In this document: in pieces, positions 12,449 to 19,790 of the stretch
Layout: each line of letters begins with the position of its first letter
Numbering within the stretch: position 1 is the first letter of the stretch
Assembly (NCBI GenBank): GCA_035645095.1
Contig: DASQNG010000107.1
Coordinates: forward strand, 1 to 26,861
Length of the DNA stretch: 26,861 nt
DNA from: Gaiellasilicea sp035645095
Lineage (GTDB): Bacteria > Actinomycetota > Thermoleophilia > Gaiellales > Gaiellaceae
Direction: 5' to 3'
Made by a program: the position numbers and the translations under genes
The notes under the pieces: model-generated
What the model saw: the letters and a program-made list of their open reading frames with translations, nothing else
Told to the model about the DNA's origin: nothing
The model's database searches: none

Positions 12449-12891
12449 CCGAGCATGAGCGCGGCGACGAGCGCGAGCACGCGCGCGACGACGCGGAGCG
12501 GCCGCGGAGCGCGGACGTCCGCGCGCAGCAGGACCGCCTGTCGACCGCCGACATCGCACGTGGTGGCGACGACGGCGAGCCGGAGGATGGCGCCCCGGAA
12601 GGGCCGCGCGACCACCGGGAGCGCGAGCCGCTCTTCGGCAGCGAGGACGCCGAGCACTACCGTGCGCGGTGGAGCGACGTCCAGGCCGCGTTCGTCGACG
12701 AGCCGCGACGGGCGGTCGAGGATGCCGACGCGCTGGTGGCGGAGCTGATGCAGCGCCTCGCGGAGACGTTCTCGGCCGAGCGGGCGGCGCTCGAGCAGCA
12801 GTGGGACCGCGACGGCGACGTCTCCACCGAGGACCTGCGGGTCGGCATGCAGCGGTACCGGTCGTTCTTCGACCGGCTGCTCTCGGCCTGA
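12445..12891 (+). CDS. Soluble protein with the same uncharacterised helical domain (domain copy 2)
   Basis: A 148-residue acidic protein. The first 60 residues are highly charged and probably disordered (many Asp, Glu, Arg, Gly). The rest repeats the domain of the upstream gene: HYRARWSDVQAAFVDEPRRA, VEDADALVAELMQRL, then TEDLRVGMQRYRSFFDRLL. The middle part of the domain, which in copy 1 reads RAADVSVDYPDVVQNF, is shortened and replaced by SAERAALEQQWDRDGDV. It has no membrane anchor. It is translationally coupled to the anchored copy, so the two may bind each other; this is inference. No known family name. Confidence 0.78.
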   Translation: MTEHERGDEREHARDDAERPRSADVRAQQDRLSTADIARGGDDGEPEDGAPEGPRDHREREPLFGSEDAEHYRARWSDVQAAFVDEPRRAVEDADALVAELMQRLAETFSAERAALEQQWDRDGDVSTEDLRVGMQRYRSFFDRLLSA

Positions 12892-12917
12892 CGCGCGCCC
12901 TTCGTTCCGCACGCGAG

Positions 12918-12923
12918 TAGAAT
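12918..12923 (+). promoter_or_regulatory. Leaderless-type -10 element of hppD
   Basis: TAGAAT ends 9 bases before the ATG at 12933. The GTG at 12927 would be only 3 bases from it and is therefore unlikely as the start. Confidence 0.5.
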
Positions 12924-12932
12924 CCGGTGCCG

Positions 12933-14036
12933 ATGGCCGAGCACGACTTCATGCCGCTCGACGGGTGGGATCACCTCGAGCTCTGGGTCGGCAACGCGAA
13001 GCAGGCGGCGTACTTCTACGAGCACGCGTTCGGCTTCACGCGCGTCGCCTACGCGGGGCCCGAGACGGGCGTCCGCGACCGCGCCTCGTACGTCCTGCAG
13101 CAGGGCGACATCCGGCTCGTGCTCACGAGCGGGCTGCGCTCAGAGAGCGAGATCGTCCGCTTCGTGGCGCGGCACGGCGACGGGGCGAAGGACGTGGCGC
13201 TGCTCGTGCCCGACGCGGCGGCCGCCTACCGCGAGGCGACCGGGCGCGGCGCAACCGGCGTCCGCGAGCCGCACGTGCTCGAGGACGAGCACGGACGCGT
13301 CGAGCTCGCCACGATCGCCACCTACGGCGAGAACGTCCACACGTTCGTGAACCGGAGCGACTACGGCGGTGCACACCTGCCGGGGTTCGTCGCTGTGGGC
13401 TCCTCGAACGGGAACGCGCCGCATGGCGTTGGGCTGAAGGCGATCGACCACGTCGTCGGCAACGTCGAGCTTGGCCGGATGGACCACTGGGTCGAGTTCT
13501 ACGAGACCGTCTTCGGCATGGTCAACATCGTCCACTTCGGCGACGACCAGATCCAGACGGAGTACTCCGCGCTGATGTCGAAGGTGATGGCCGGCGGGGA
13601 CGGCAAGATCAAGTTCCCGATCAACGAGCCCGCCGTGGGCAAGCGGAAGAGCCAGATCGACGAGTACCTCGAGTTCAACGAGGGCCCGGGCGTGCAGCAC
13701 ATCGCGCTCCAGACGGAGGACGTGGTCGCGACCGTCCAGACGCTGAAGGAGCGCGGCATCCCATTCCTCGACACCCCGGAGGCGTACTACGACGAGGTGG
13801 AGGGGCGCGTCGGCGAGATCGCGGAGGACTACGGCGACCTCAAGCGGCTCCGGATCCTGGCCGACCGCGACGAGGACGGCTACCTGCTGCAGATCTTCAC
13901 CAAGACGGCGCAGGACCGGCCGACGCTCTTCTTCGAGGTGATCGAGCGGCACGGCGCGACGACGTTCGGCGAGGGGAACTTCAAGGCCCTCTTCGAGTCG
14001 ATCGAGCGCGAGCAGGCCCTGCGCGGCAACCTCTGA
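12933..14036 (+). CDS. hppD: 4-Hydroxyphenylpyruvate dioxygenase
   Basis: A 367-residue Fe(II) dioxygenase with two VOC domains (about 10-145 and 168-350), the usual length for bacterial HPPD. The metal ligands in the second domain are H173 (AIDHVVGNV), H256 (GVQHIALQT) and E335 (TLFFEVIER). Other family marks are FYETVFGM, EYLEFNEGPG, GYLLQIFTK and the C-terminal FGEGNFKALFESIEREQ with its gating helix. It converts 4-hydroxyphenylpyruvate to homogentisate with release of CO2, the second step of tyrosine breakdown, in the cytoplasm. Its pathway partners hmgA (17840) and an FAH-family gene (16224) are nearby. The TAGAAT box suggests an own leaderless transcript. Confidence 0.96.
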   Translation: MAEHDFMPLDGWDHLELWVGNAKQAAYFYEHAFGFTRVAYAGPETGVRDRASYVLQQGDIRLVLTSGLRSESEIVRFVARHGDGAKDVALLVPDAAAAYREATGRGATGVREPHVLEDEHGRVELATIATYGENVHTFVNRSDYGGAHLPGFVAVGSSNGNAPHGVGLKAIDHVVGNVELGRMDHWVEFYETVFGMVNIVHFGDDQIQTEYSALMSKVMAGGDGKIKFPINEPAVGKRKSQIDEYLEFNEGPGVQHIALQTEDVVATVQTLKERGIPFLDTPEAYYDEVEGRVGEIAEDYGDLKRLRILADRDEDGYLLQIFTKTAQDRPTLFFEVIERHGATTFGEGNFKALFESIEREQALRGNL

Positions 14037-14071
14037 GTTTCCCGAGCCGCGTGCGCGGCGATCCTGAGAGT

Positions 14072-14839
14072 GTGTTCGACCCGAGGGAGCTGTTGCACGC
14101 GCCGGCGCGCCAGGCGGCGACGCTGCGCGACACGGGGCACCGTCCGTGGCCCGTCCCGGCCGGCACGTGGCTGATGGCGCAGACGTGGGAAGACCTCCTC
14201 TTCGCGCACTGGGAGGTGCCGATCGAGCGGCTCCGTGCGCACCTCCCGCCGGAGCTCGAGGTGGACACGCACGAGGGTGTCGCCTACGTCGGAATCACGC
14301 CGTTCCGCGTCACGAACGTCCGGCTGCGCGGGATACCGCCGCTGCCGCGCGTCTCGTCGTTCCTCGAGCTGAACTGCCGCACCTATGTCAGCCACGGGGG
14401 CGAGCGCCCCGGCATCTGGTTCTTCAGCCTCGACGCCTCGAGCCGGCTCGCGGTCGAGGGCGCGCGCCGCTCCTACCGGCTGCCGTACTTCCACGCGCGG
14501 ATGGACGGGCTGCCGCGCTACCGCAGCGCGCGCAACGACGCGGGGCGCCCGCACGTGTGGGAGGCGACCTATCGCCCGACCGGGCACACGTTCAACGCCG
14601 AGCCCGGGTCGCTCGAGTACTTCCTCACCGAGCGCTACTGCCTCTACACGACGGATGCGGGAGCGCTCCATCGCGCGGAGATCCACCATCCGCCGTGGCC
14701 GCTGCAGGAGGCGGAGGGCGAGATCGAGCTGAACACGATCCCGCCCGACGGGATCGACGCCTACGGCGAGCCGCTCCTGCACTTCGCGCGCCGCCAGGAC
14801 GTCCTGATCTGGCCGCTCGAGCGCGTCGCGGCCGCGTAG
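14072..14839 (+). CDS. DUF2071 (YqjF-like) protein
   Basis: A 255-residue protein with the DUF2071 pattern: RPWPVPAGTWLMAQTWEDLLFAHWEVP near residues 25-50, VAYVGITPFRVTNVRLRGIP, FLELNCRTYV, IWFFSLDASSRLAVEGARR, LPYFHARM and FLTERYCLYT. The family has an acetoacetate-decarboxylase-like fold, but no enzymatic activity is established for it. GTG 14072 is preferred; GTG 14051 is in frame and possible. No clear TANNNT box or strong Shine-Dalgarno sequence precedes either. It lies 35 bases after hppD and is probably cotranscribed with it. Whether it serves in tyrosine breakdown is unknown. Confidence 0.85.
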   Translation: MFDPRELLHAPARQAATLRDTGHRPWPVPAGTWLMAQTWEDLLFAHWEVPIERLRAHLPPELEVDTHEGVAYVGITPFRVTNVRLRGIPPLPRVSSFLELNCRTYVSHGGERPGIWFFSLDASSRLAVEGARRSYRLPYFHARMDGLPRYRSARNDAGRPHVWEATYRPTGHTFNAEPGSLEYFLTERYCLYTTDAGALHRAEIHHPPWPLQEAEGEIELNTIPPDGIDAYGEPLLHFARRQDVLIWPLERVAAA

Positions 14840-14844
14840 CCCTC

Positions 14845-14850
14845 TAGCCT
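14845..14850 (+). promoter_or_regulatory. Leaderless-type -10 element of the CDF transporter gene
   Basis: TAGCCT ends 7 bases before the ATG at 14858, just after the stop of the DUF2071 gene. Confidence 0.5.
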
Positions 14851-14857
14851 CCACGGC

Positions 14858-16198
14858 ATGAGCCCGCAGCGCCGCACGGCGCTCCTCTCGGTGGTGGTCG
14901 CCGCGCTGCTGCTCGCGATCAAGCTCACGGCGGGCCTCGCGAGCGGGAGCCTGGGGCTCGTCTCGGAGGCGCTGCACTCGGGCACCGACCTCGTCGCCGC
15001 CGCACTGACCTTCTTCGCGATCGGCGTGGCGGGCCGGCCCGCCGATCGCAGTCATCCCTACGGCCACGGCAAGGCGGAGCACCTCGCCGCGCTCGCCGAG
15101 GCGGGCGTGCTCGCGCTCGTCAGCCTCCTCGTCGCCGGCCTCGCCGCTGCGCGCCTCGGGGGCGCGCTCGACCACGACATCCACGTTGCGTGGTGGGCGT
15201 TCGCGGTCATCGGCGTCGTGATCGTGCTCGACCTCTCGCGCACGGTCGCCTCGTACCGCGCCTCCCGCCTCTACGGGAGCCCGGCGCTGCTCTCGAACGC
15301 GCTCCACTTCGGCAGCGACCTGGCCGGCACGATCGCCGTGCTCGGCGGCCTCGTCGCCGCGAGCCAGGGCTTCCCGCAGGGCGACTCGATCGCCGCGCTC
15401 TTCGTGGCGGCGCTCGTGCTCGTCGCCGCCACGCGCCTGATCCGGCGAAACGTCGACGTCCTGATGGACCGCGCGCCCGCCGCGGCGGAGCTCGCCGCAC
15501 GCGAGGCGATCGCCGGCGTCGAGCCGCCGGTGCACGTGTCGCGCCTGCGCCTCCGCCAGGCCGCCGGGCGCACGTTCGCCGACGTCGTCATCTCGGTGCC
15601 GTCGGACGCGGCCGTCGGGCAGGGGCACGCCGCGGCGGACGAGGTCGAGGCGGCGGTCGAGCGCGTCCTCCCCGGCAGCGACGTCGTCGTCCACGTCGAG
15701 CCCGGCGCCGGTGCCGACGCGGCGGTGCGGGAGCGCGCGCACGCGGCGGCGCTCTCGGTGCCGCGCGTGCGAGAGGTGCACAACCTCAGCCTCGTCGAGG
15801 TCGCCGGTACGACCGAGCTCTCGCTCCACCTCAAGCTGCCCGGCGAGCTCCGGCTCGACGACGCGCACGAGGTCGCGGAGCAGGTGGAGCAGGCGATCAT
15901 GGCCGCGGCCCCCGAGATCCACGCGGTGCAGACGCACCTGGAGCCGCTCACTGAGGCGAGCGAAGCGGTCGAGCTCGAGCCCGGCGAGGTGGAGCGGATC
16001 GTTCGCGCGTCCGGCGGAACGGGGCCGCGGCAGGTGCGGGTGCTGCGGACGGACGAAGGGGTCGTCGTGTTCGTGACGCTGGGGCTCGACCGGACCGCGA
16101 CGCTCGCCGACGCGCACGGGCGCGCGAGCGAGGTGGAGGAGCGGCTCCGCCGGGAGCACCCCGAGATCGCGGACGTGATCGTGCATACCGAGCCGTAG
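14858..16198 (+). CDS. Cation diffusion facilitator transporter with three C-terminal domains
   Basis: A 446-residue membrane protein. The N-terminal part (1-204) has six hydrophobic segments, with H40-x3-D44 (SEALHSGTDL) in the second and H150-x3-D154 (NALHFGSDL) in the fifth. That is the four-residue metal site of Zn-type CDF exporters, which use proton exchange to expel Zn(II) or related ions. HPYGHGKAEH follows the second segment, as is typical. The C-terminal 240 residues hold three consecutive domains of about 75 residues (205-282, 287-363, 374-446). These end alike in VVVHVEP, VQTHLEP and VIVHTEP, whereas ordinary CDF proteins have one such cytoplasmic dimerisation domain and about 300 residues. 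It sits inside the tyrosine cluster with its own TAGCCT box; metal specificity is uncertain. Confidence 0.88.
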   Translation: MSPQRRTALLSVVVAALLLAIKLTAGLASGSLGLVSEALHSGTDLVAAALTFFAIGVAGRPADRSHPYGHGKAEHLAALAEAGVLALVSLLVAGLAAARLGGALDHDIHVAWWAFAVIGVVIVLDLSRTVASYRASRLYGSPALLSNALHFGSDLAGTIAVLGGLVAASQGFPQGDSIAALFVAALVLVAATRLIRRNVDVLMDRAPAAAELAAREAIAGVEPPVHVSRLRLRQAAGRTFADVVISVPSDAAVGQGHAAADEVEAAVERVLPGSDVVVHVEPGAGADAAVRERAHAAALSVPRVREVHNLSLVEVAGTTELSLHLKLPGELRLDDAHEVAEQVEQAIMAAAPEIHAVQTHLEPLTEASEAVELEPGEVERIVRASGGTGPRQVRVLRTDEGVVVFVTLGLDRTATLADAHGRASEVEERLRREHPEIADVIVHTEP

Positions 16199-16211
16199 CG
16201 GCCGCCGCCGG

Positions 16212-16217
16212 TAGGTT
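16212..16217 (+). promoter_or_regulatory. Leaderless-type -10 element of the FAH-family gene
   Basis: TAGGTT ends 6 bases before the GTG at 16224. Confidence 0.5.
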
Positions 16218-16223
16218 CCGGCG

Positions 16224-17045
16224 GTGCGCCTCTGCATGTTCACGCCGAAGGAACGGCGCCTCTACCGCGGCTGGCCGGGTCGGATCGAGGGCGACCAGGT
16301 CATCCAGCTCGCGGCCCAGACGCTGCAGTCCTTCTTCACCGGCGGCGGCACCGCACGCGACCACGCCGAATACCGGCTGGAGGACGTGCGCCTGCGCCCG
16401 CCGGTTCTCTGCCCACCCGCCGTGCGCGACTTCTACGCCTTCGAGCAGCACGTGGCGACCGCGCGCGCGGCGCGCGGCCTCGAGGTGCCGCCGGAGTGGT
16501 ACGAGCAGCCCGCCTTCTACTTCTCCAACCCCGCGGCCATCTTCGGCCCCGACGACCAGGTGCCGTACCCGGAGGGGACGGCGGAGCTGGACTACGAGCT
16601 CGAGGTCGCGGCAGTGATCGGCGCGGAGGGCGCGATCGCGGGCTTCACCGTGATGAACGACTGGTCGGCCCGCGACCTGCAGCGAGCGGAGATGCGCGTG
16701 GGCCTCGGGCCGGCGAAGGGCAAGGACTTCGCGACCTCCCTCGGACCGGTCGTCGTCACCGTCGACGAGTTCGACGGCTCCGAGGGCGAGATGGTCGCCC
16801 GGGTCAACGGCGAGGAGCGCTCGCGCGGCAACCTGCGCGACCTCCACTTCGGCTGGGAGCGGCTCCACGATCACGCGGCGCGCAACACGGAGCTCCGGGC
16901 CGGCGACATCCTCGGCTCCGGGACCGTCGGCACGGGGTGCATCCTCGAGCTCGGCGACGGGCGCTGGCTGCAGCCGGGCGACGTCGTCGAGCTGGAGGTG
17001 GAGGGGATCGGCGTCCTCCGCAACACGGTCGGTCCGCGGCCGTGA
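16224..17045 (+). CDS. Fumarylacetoacetate hydrolase family protein
   Basis: A 273-residue protein with the FAH fold. The metal-binding acids are E125 and E127 (ELDYELEVA) and D146 (MNDWSARDLQ), matching E199, E201 and D233 of mouse FAH. The segment VRDFYAFEQHV (H76) is the catalytic His region, and FYFSNPAAIFGPDD matches the substrate loop. Next to hppD and hmgA, the likely reaction is hydrolysis of fumarylacetoacetate to fumarate and acetoacetate, the last step of tyrosine breakdown. It is shorter than eukaryotic FAH (about 420) but normal for bacterial family members, some of which are acylpyruvases or decarboxylases. It starts with GTG behind TAGGTT, and its stop shares GTGA with the next gene's start. 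Confidence 0.88.
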   Translation: MRLCMFTPKERRLYRGWPGRIEGDQVIQLAAQTLQSFFTGGGTARDHAEYRLEDVRLRPPVLCPPAVRDFYAFEQHVATARAARGLEVPPEWYEQPAFYFSNPAAIFGPDDQVPYPEGTAELDYELEVAAVIGAEGAIAGFTVMNDWSARDLQRAEMRVGLGPAKGKDFATSLGPVVVTVDEFDGSEGEMVARVNGEERSRGNLRDLHFGWERLHDHAARNTELRAGDILGSGTVGTGCILELGDGRWLQPGDVVELEVEGIGVLRNTVGPRP

Positions 17046-17809
17046 GCCGCGCACGGAGCCTTGTCCTCGGAGGGGCCGCTGCCGTCCTGCTCGCGGGCTG
17101 CGGCGGCGGCGCCGCGCCCGAGCTGTCGCCGGAGGCGGTGGCGGCGGCGCCCGACCGGGTGCGCGCGGAGGGGTCGTTCGCCTTCGAGGCGGAGTACGTG
17201 CGCGAGTTCCCCGGGAAGCCCGACGAGACGTACCTGACGCTCGAAGGTGCCGCCGACGTCTCAGCGGGCAGCGGCCGCGTCACTGCCGACCTCTCCGGCC
17301 TCTTCGAGGACGCGCCGACGGAGAGTGGAAACCCGTTCGAGCAGCCGATCGAGCTCCGCTGGACACGCAAGCGCGTGACGGGGGTGCTCGACGGGGAGGA
17401 GCACTCGCTGCCGCGTGCCCAGTCACGCGAGAGCGGCGGCGTGATCGGGCGGCTGCCGGACGAGCCGGAGGGCGTCCTCGCCCTCCTCGCCCGCGCGCGA
17501 GACGTCCGCCGCGTCGGCGACGAGCAGGTCGGCGATCGGGAGACGACGCGCTTCGCGTTCACCGTCGACGCCGGCGCCGGCGAGGGGGCCGTTCCGGCGG
17601 AGTTCGGCCTCGGCCTCGGCGCGCTGCTCGCGAAGCCGGAGCTGCCGCTCGAGGTGTGGCTCGACGCGCAGGGGTTGCCGCGGCGGATCTCGTACGTCTT
17701 CGACCTGAAGCCGCTCGAGTCCGGTGGGAAGCAGGTGCTCCCGGCGCGATCGGTGCACGGCGTCTACGAGCTCTCCGAGTTCGGAGAGGCGGAGGTCGCA
17801 GGCGGCTAG
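17042..17809 (+). CDS. Lipoprotein of unknown function
   Basis: A 255-residue secreted protein with a lipoprotein signal peptide: VSRARSLVLGGAAAVLLAGC, with LAGC as lipobox and Cys20 as the lipidated residue. The mature part is mostly beta-strand-like (SFAFEAEYVREF, YLTLEGAADVSAGSGRVTADL, RFAFTVDAGA) with an ending of the type LPLEVWLDAQGLPRRISYVF. That layout is reminiscent of LolA/LppX-like lipoproteins that hold a lipid in a half-barrel, but I cannot confirm the family. It is coupled to the FAH-family gene by a GTGA overlap and lies 30 bases ahead of hmgA. A role in tyrosine breakdown seems unlikely; position may simply reflect cotranscription. Confidence 0.8.
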   Translation: MSRARSLVLGGAAAVLLAGCGGGAAPELSPEAVAAAPDRVRAEGSFAFEAEYVREFPGKPDETYLTLEGAADVSAGSGRVTADLSGLFEDAPTESGNPFEQPIELRWTRKRVTGVLDGEEHSLPRAQSRESGGVIGRLPDEPEGVLALLARARDVRRVGDEQVGDRETTRFAFTVDAGAGEGAVPAEFGLGLGALLAKPELPLEVWLDAQGLPRRISYVFDLKPLESGGKQVLPARSVHGVYELSEFGEAEVAGG

Positions 17810-17827
17810 GCGCGGCGGGCACGACGC

Positions 17828-17833
17828 TATCCT
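17828..17833 (+). promoter_or_regulatory. Leaderless-type -10 element of hmgA
   Basis: TATCCT ends 6 bases before the ATG at 17840. Confidence 0.55.
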
Positions 17834-17839
17834 GCGCGC

Positions 17840-19033
17840 ATGCCGTTCTACCAGCGCCTCGGCGACGTCCCGCGCAAGCGGCACATCCAGTTCCGCGACA
17901 ACGGCACGCTCCTCACGGAGGAGGTGATGGGCCTCGAGGGGTTCACGGGGAACGAATCGATCCTGTACCACCTCCAGTCGCCGTGCCGCGTGATGGAGAT
18001 CGGCGACTTCGAGCCGATCGAGCGCGAGGAGTGGGTGCCCGAAACGCACCAGCACCGCCTCATGAACACGAGAGAGATCGGGGCCGAGGGCGACGAGATC
18101 AGCGGCCGGCGCCTCCTAATGTGGAACGCGGACGTCGAGATCTCGATCTGTCGCCCGACGGGCTCGATGGACTACTTCTTCCGGAACGGCGAGGGCGACG
18201 AGGTGATCTTCGTCCACGAGGGCTCGGGCACGCTCGAGACGATCTTCGGCGACCTGCCCTACCGGGAGGGCGACTACGTCGTCGTCCCGCGCGGCACGAC
18301 CTACCGCTTCCGGCCGGAGGGGCCGCAGCGCTACCTCGTCTTCGAGACGCCGGGGCTGATCCAGATCCCGCGCCGCTACCGCAACGAGCACGGCCAGATC
18401 GTGGAGGGCGCGCCGTACTACCACCGCGACATCCACCCGCCGGCGCAGCTGAACACGCACCGCGAGCGGGGCGAGTTCCCGGTCAAGGTGCGGGTGCGCG
18501 ACGGCTACCAGACCTACGTGCTCGACTACCACCCGTTCGACGTCGTCGGGTGGGACGGCTACCTGTTTCCGTGGACGTTCTCGATCCACGACTTCGAGCC
18601 GATCACGGGCCGCATCCACCAGCCGCCGCCGGCGCACCAGACGTTCGCCGGCCGCAACTTCGTGATCTGTTCGTTCTGCCCGCGCAAGCTCGACTTCGAC
18701 CCGCTCGCGGTGCCGATCCCGTACCACCACTCGAACCTGCAGAGCGAGGAGATGATCTATTACGTCTCCGGCAACTTCGGCTCGCGCAAGGGCGTCGACG
18801 TCGGGTCGATCACGCTGCACCCCTCGGGGCTGCCGCACGGGCCGCAGCCGGGTCTCGCCGAGCGCTCGATCGGCATGCACGAGACGGCCGAGCTCGCCGT
18901 CATGTGCGACACGTTCCACCCGCTGAAGCTGACGGCGCTGGCGCGTGACCTCGACGACGGCCGGTACGCCTACTCCTGGTACGAGGCCGATGCGGGCGAC
19001 GCGACCGAAGCCGGCCTGACGTCGCACCTGTAG
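17840..19033 (+). CDS. hmgA: Homogentisate 1,2-dioxygenase
   Basis: A 397-residue cupin-type Fe(II) ring-opening dioxygenase that turns homogentisate into maleylacetoacetate. H297, E303 (PYHHSNLQSEEM) and H333 (LPHGPQPG) align with the three iron ligands of human HGD (H335, E341, H371), and H327 lies in the conserved HPSG segment. Other marks are DEVIFVHEGSGTLETIFG (N-terminal cupin), YVVVPRGTTYRF, DVVGWDGYLFPWTFSIHDFEP and HQTFAGRNFVICSFCPR. Length is slightly below the 430-445 of proteobacterial and animal enzymes, as in other actinobacteria. Starts at an ATG with TATCCT just upstream. A phosphatase gene begins within 3 bases of its stop. Confidence 0.95.
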   Translation: MPFYQRLGDVPRKRHIQFRDNGTLLTEEVMGLEGFTGNESILYHLQSPCRVMEIGDFEPIEREEWVPETHQHRLMNTREIGAEGDEISGRRLLMWNADVEISICRPTGSMDYFFRNGEGDEVIFVHEGSGTLETIFGDLPYREGDYVVVPRGTTYRFRPEGPQRYLVFETPGLIQIPRRYRNEHGQIVEGAPYYHRDIHPPAQLNTHRERGEFPVKVRVRDGYQTYVLDYHPFDVVGWDGYLFPWTFSIHDFEPITGRIHQPPPAHQTFAGRNFVICSFCPRKLDFDPLAVPIPYHHSNLQSEEMIYYVSGNFGSRKGVDVGSITLHPSGLPHGPQPGLAERSIGMHETAELAVMCDTFHPLKLTALARDLDDGRYAYSWYEADAGDATEAGLTSHL

Positions 19034-19035
19034 CG

Positions 19036-19632
19036 CTGGAGCTCGTCCTCGACTGGGACGGGACGGTGACCGTCGAAGACGGGCTCGTGCTCGTGCTGCG
19101 CCGCTTCGGCGACCCGCGGCTGCTGGAGGAGCTCGAGCCGCGGGTCGGCGTCGACCTGACGTTGCACGAGGAGATCGCGCTCGAGTTCGCGTCGGTCACG
19201 GCACCGCTCGAGGAGGTCGTGGTGTGGGTGCGCGAGCACGTCCGCGTCCGTCCCGGCTTCCGCGAGCTCGCCGCGCTGCACCGGCCGACGATCCTCTCCT
19301 CCGGCTTCGTCGAGCTGATCGAGCCCGTGCTCGCCCGCGAGGGGGTGACGGGGCTGCAGGTGCAGGCGAACCGGGTCGAGGCACGACCGGACGGCTGGCG
19401 CGTCGAGTGGCGCGACGAGGCGCAGTGCACCGAGTGCGGCGAGGCGTGCAAGCGCGGCTCGCTCCCGGCCGGCGAGGTCGTCTACGTCGGCGACGGCTAC
19501 TCCGACCGGTGTGCCGCGCGTGCGGCGGCGCGCGTCTTCGCGCGCGACGGCCTCGCGCGCTACCTCGACGGCGTCGGCGTCGCCTACGAGCCGTTCGAGG
19601 ACTTCACGGGCCTCGCAGCGGCGCTCCGGTAG
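19036..19632 (+). CDS. HAD-family phosphatase, MtnX-like, probable CTG start
   Basis: A 198-residue HAD-IB phosphatase if it starts at CTG 19036. Motif I is DWDGT (nucleophile D6, acid/base D8). Motif II is S88/S89 (ILSSGF). Motif III is K139, next to a Cys group (C131, C134, C138 in CTECGEACKRG). Motif IV is GDGYSD (152-157). The Cys/Lys arrangement resembles MtnX-like and phosphoserine-phosphatase-like proteins; MtnX acts in methionine salvage, but the substrate here is unknown. The first conventional start, GTG 19066, would delete the nucleophile. The frame is closed by a TGA at 18946, and between it and motif I there is no ATG, GTG or TTG. CTG 19036, 2 bases after the hmgA stop, is therefore the best start. 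Translation by reinitiation after hmgA is likely. Confidence 0.8.
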   Translation: MELVLDWDGTVTVEDGLVLVLRRFGDPRLLEELEPRVGVDLTLHEEIALEFASVTAPLEEVVVWVREHVRVRPGFRELAALHRPTILSSGFVELIEPVLAREGVTGLQVQANRVEARPDGWRVEWRDEAQCTECGEACKRGSLPAGEVVYVGDGYSDRCAARAAARVFARDGLARYLDGVGVAYEPFEDFTGLAAALR

Positions 19633-19684
19633 CGCGGCACGGCGGCGCCGGCGGACATCTCACGACGAGTGCGGAAAAACCGTC

Positions 19685-19713
19685 TTGACAACGGCTGCTG
19701 AAGCGCCCAGTGT
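19685..19713 (+). promoter_or_regulatory. Probable promoter of the maltodextrin operon
   Basis: A perfect -35 box TTGACA (19685-19690) is followed after 17 bases by CAGTGT, a weak -10. Around the -35 box, CCGT and ACGG form a short inverted repeat (AACCGT, 7 bases, ACGGCT), which could be a half-formed operator of a LacI-type sugar regulator. The resulting leader of about 70 bases carries a purine-rich ribosome site (GAGGAAGGGAAAGAG) before the ATG at 19791. This leadered arrangement contrasts with the leaderless genes elsewhere in the window. Confidence 0.45.
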
Positions 19714-19790
19714 CGGGACGTGTTTCGAGAAGGAATGTGAACCCCGGGGTGGGCGCCTCGCCCGCGCCGCGACGAGGAAGGGAAAGAGAG

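Noticed and set aside
12927..12932. GTG start for hppD two codons upstream
   Set aside because: It is only 3 bases from the TAGAAT box, too close to be transcribed from it; ATG 12933 fits better.
10145..12952. Minus-strand frame of 935 codons
   Set aside because: Only its last 92 codons (10145-10423) form a believable gene with its own -10 box. The rest is antisense to the EamA and duplicated-domain genes.
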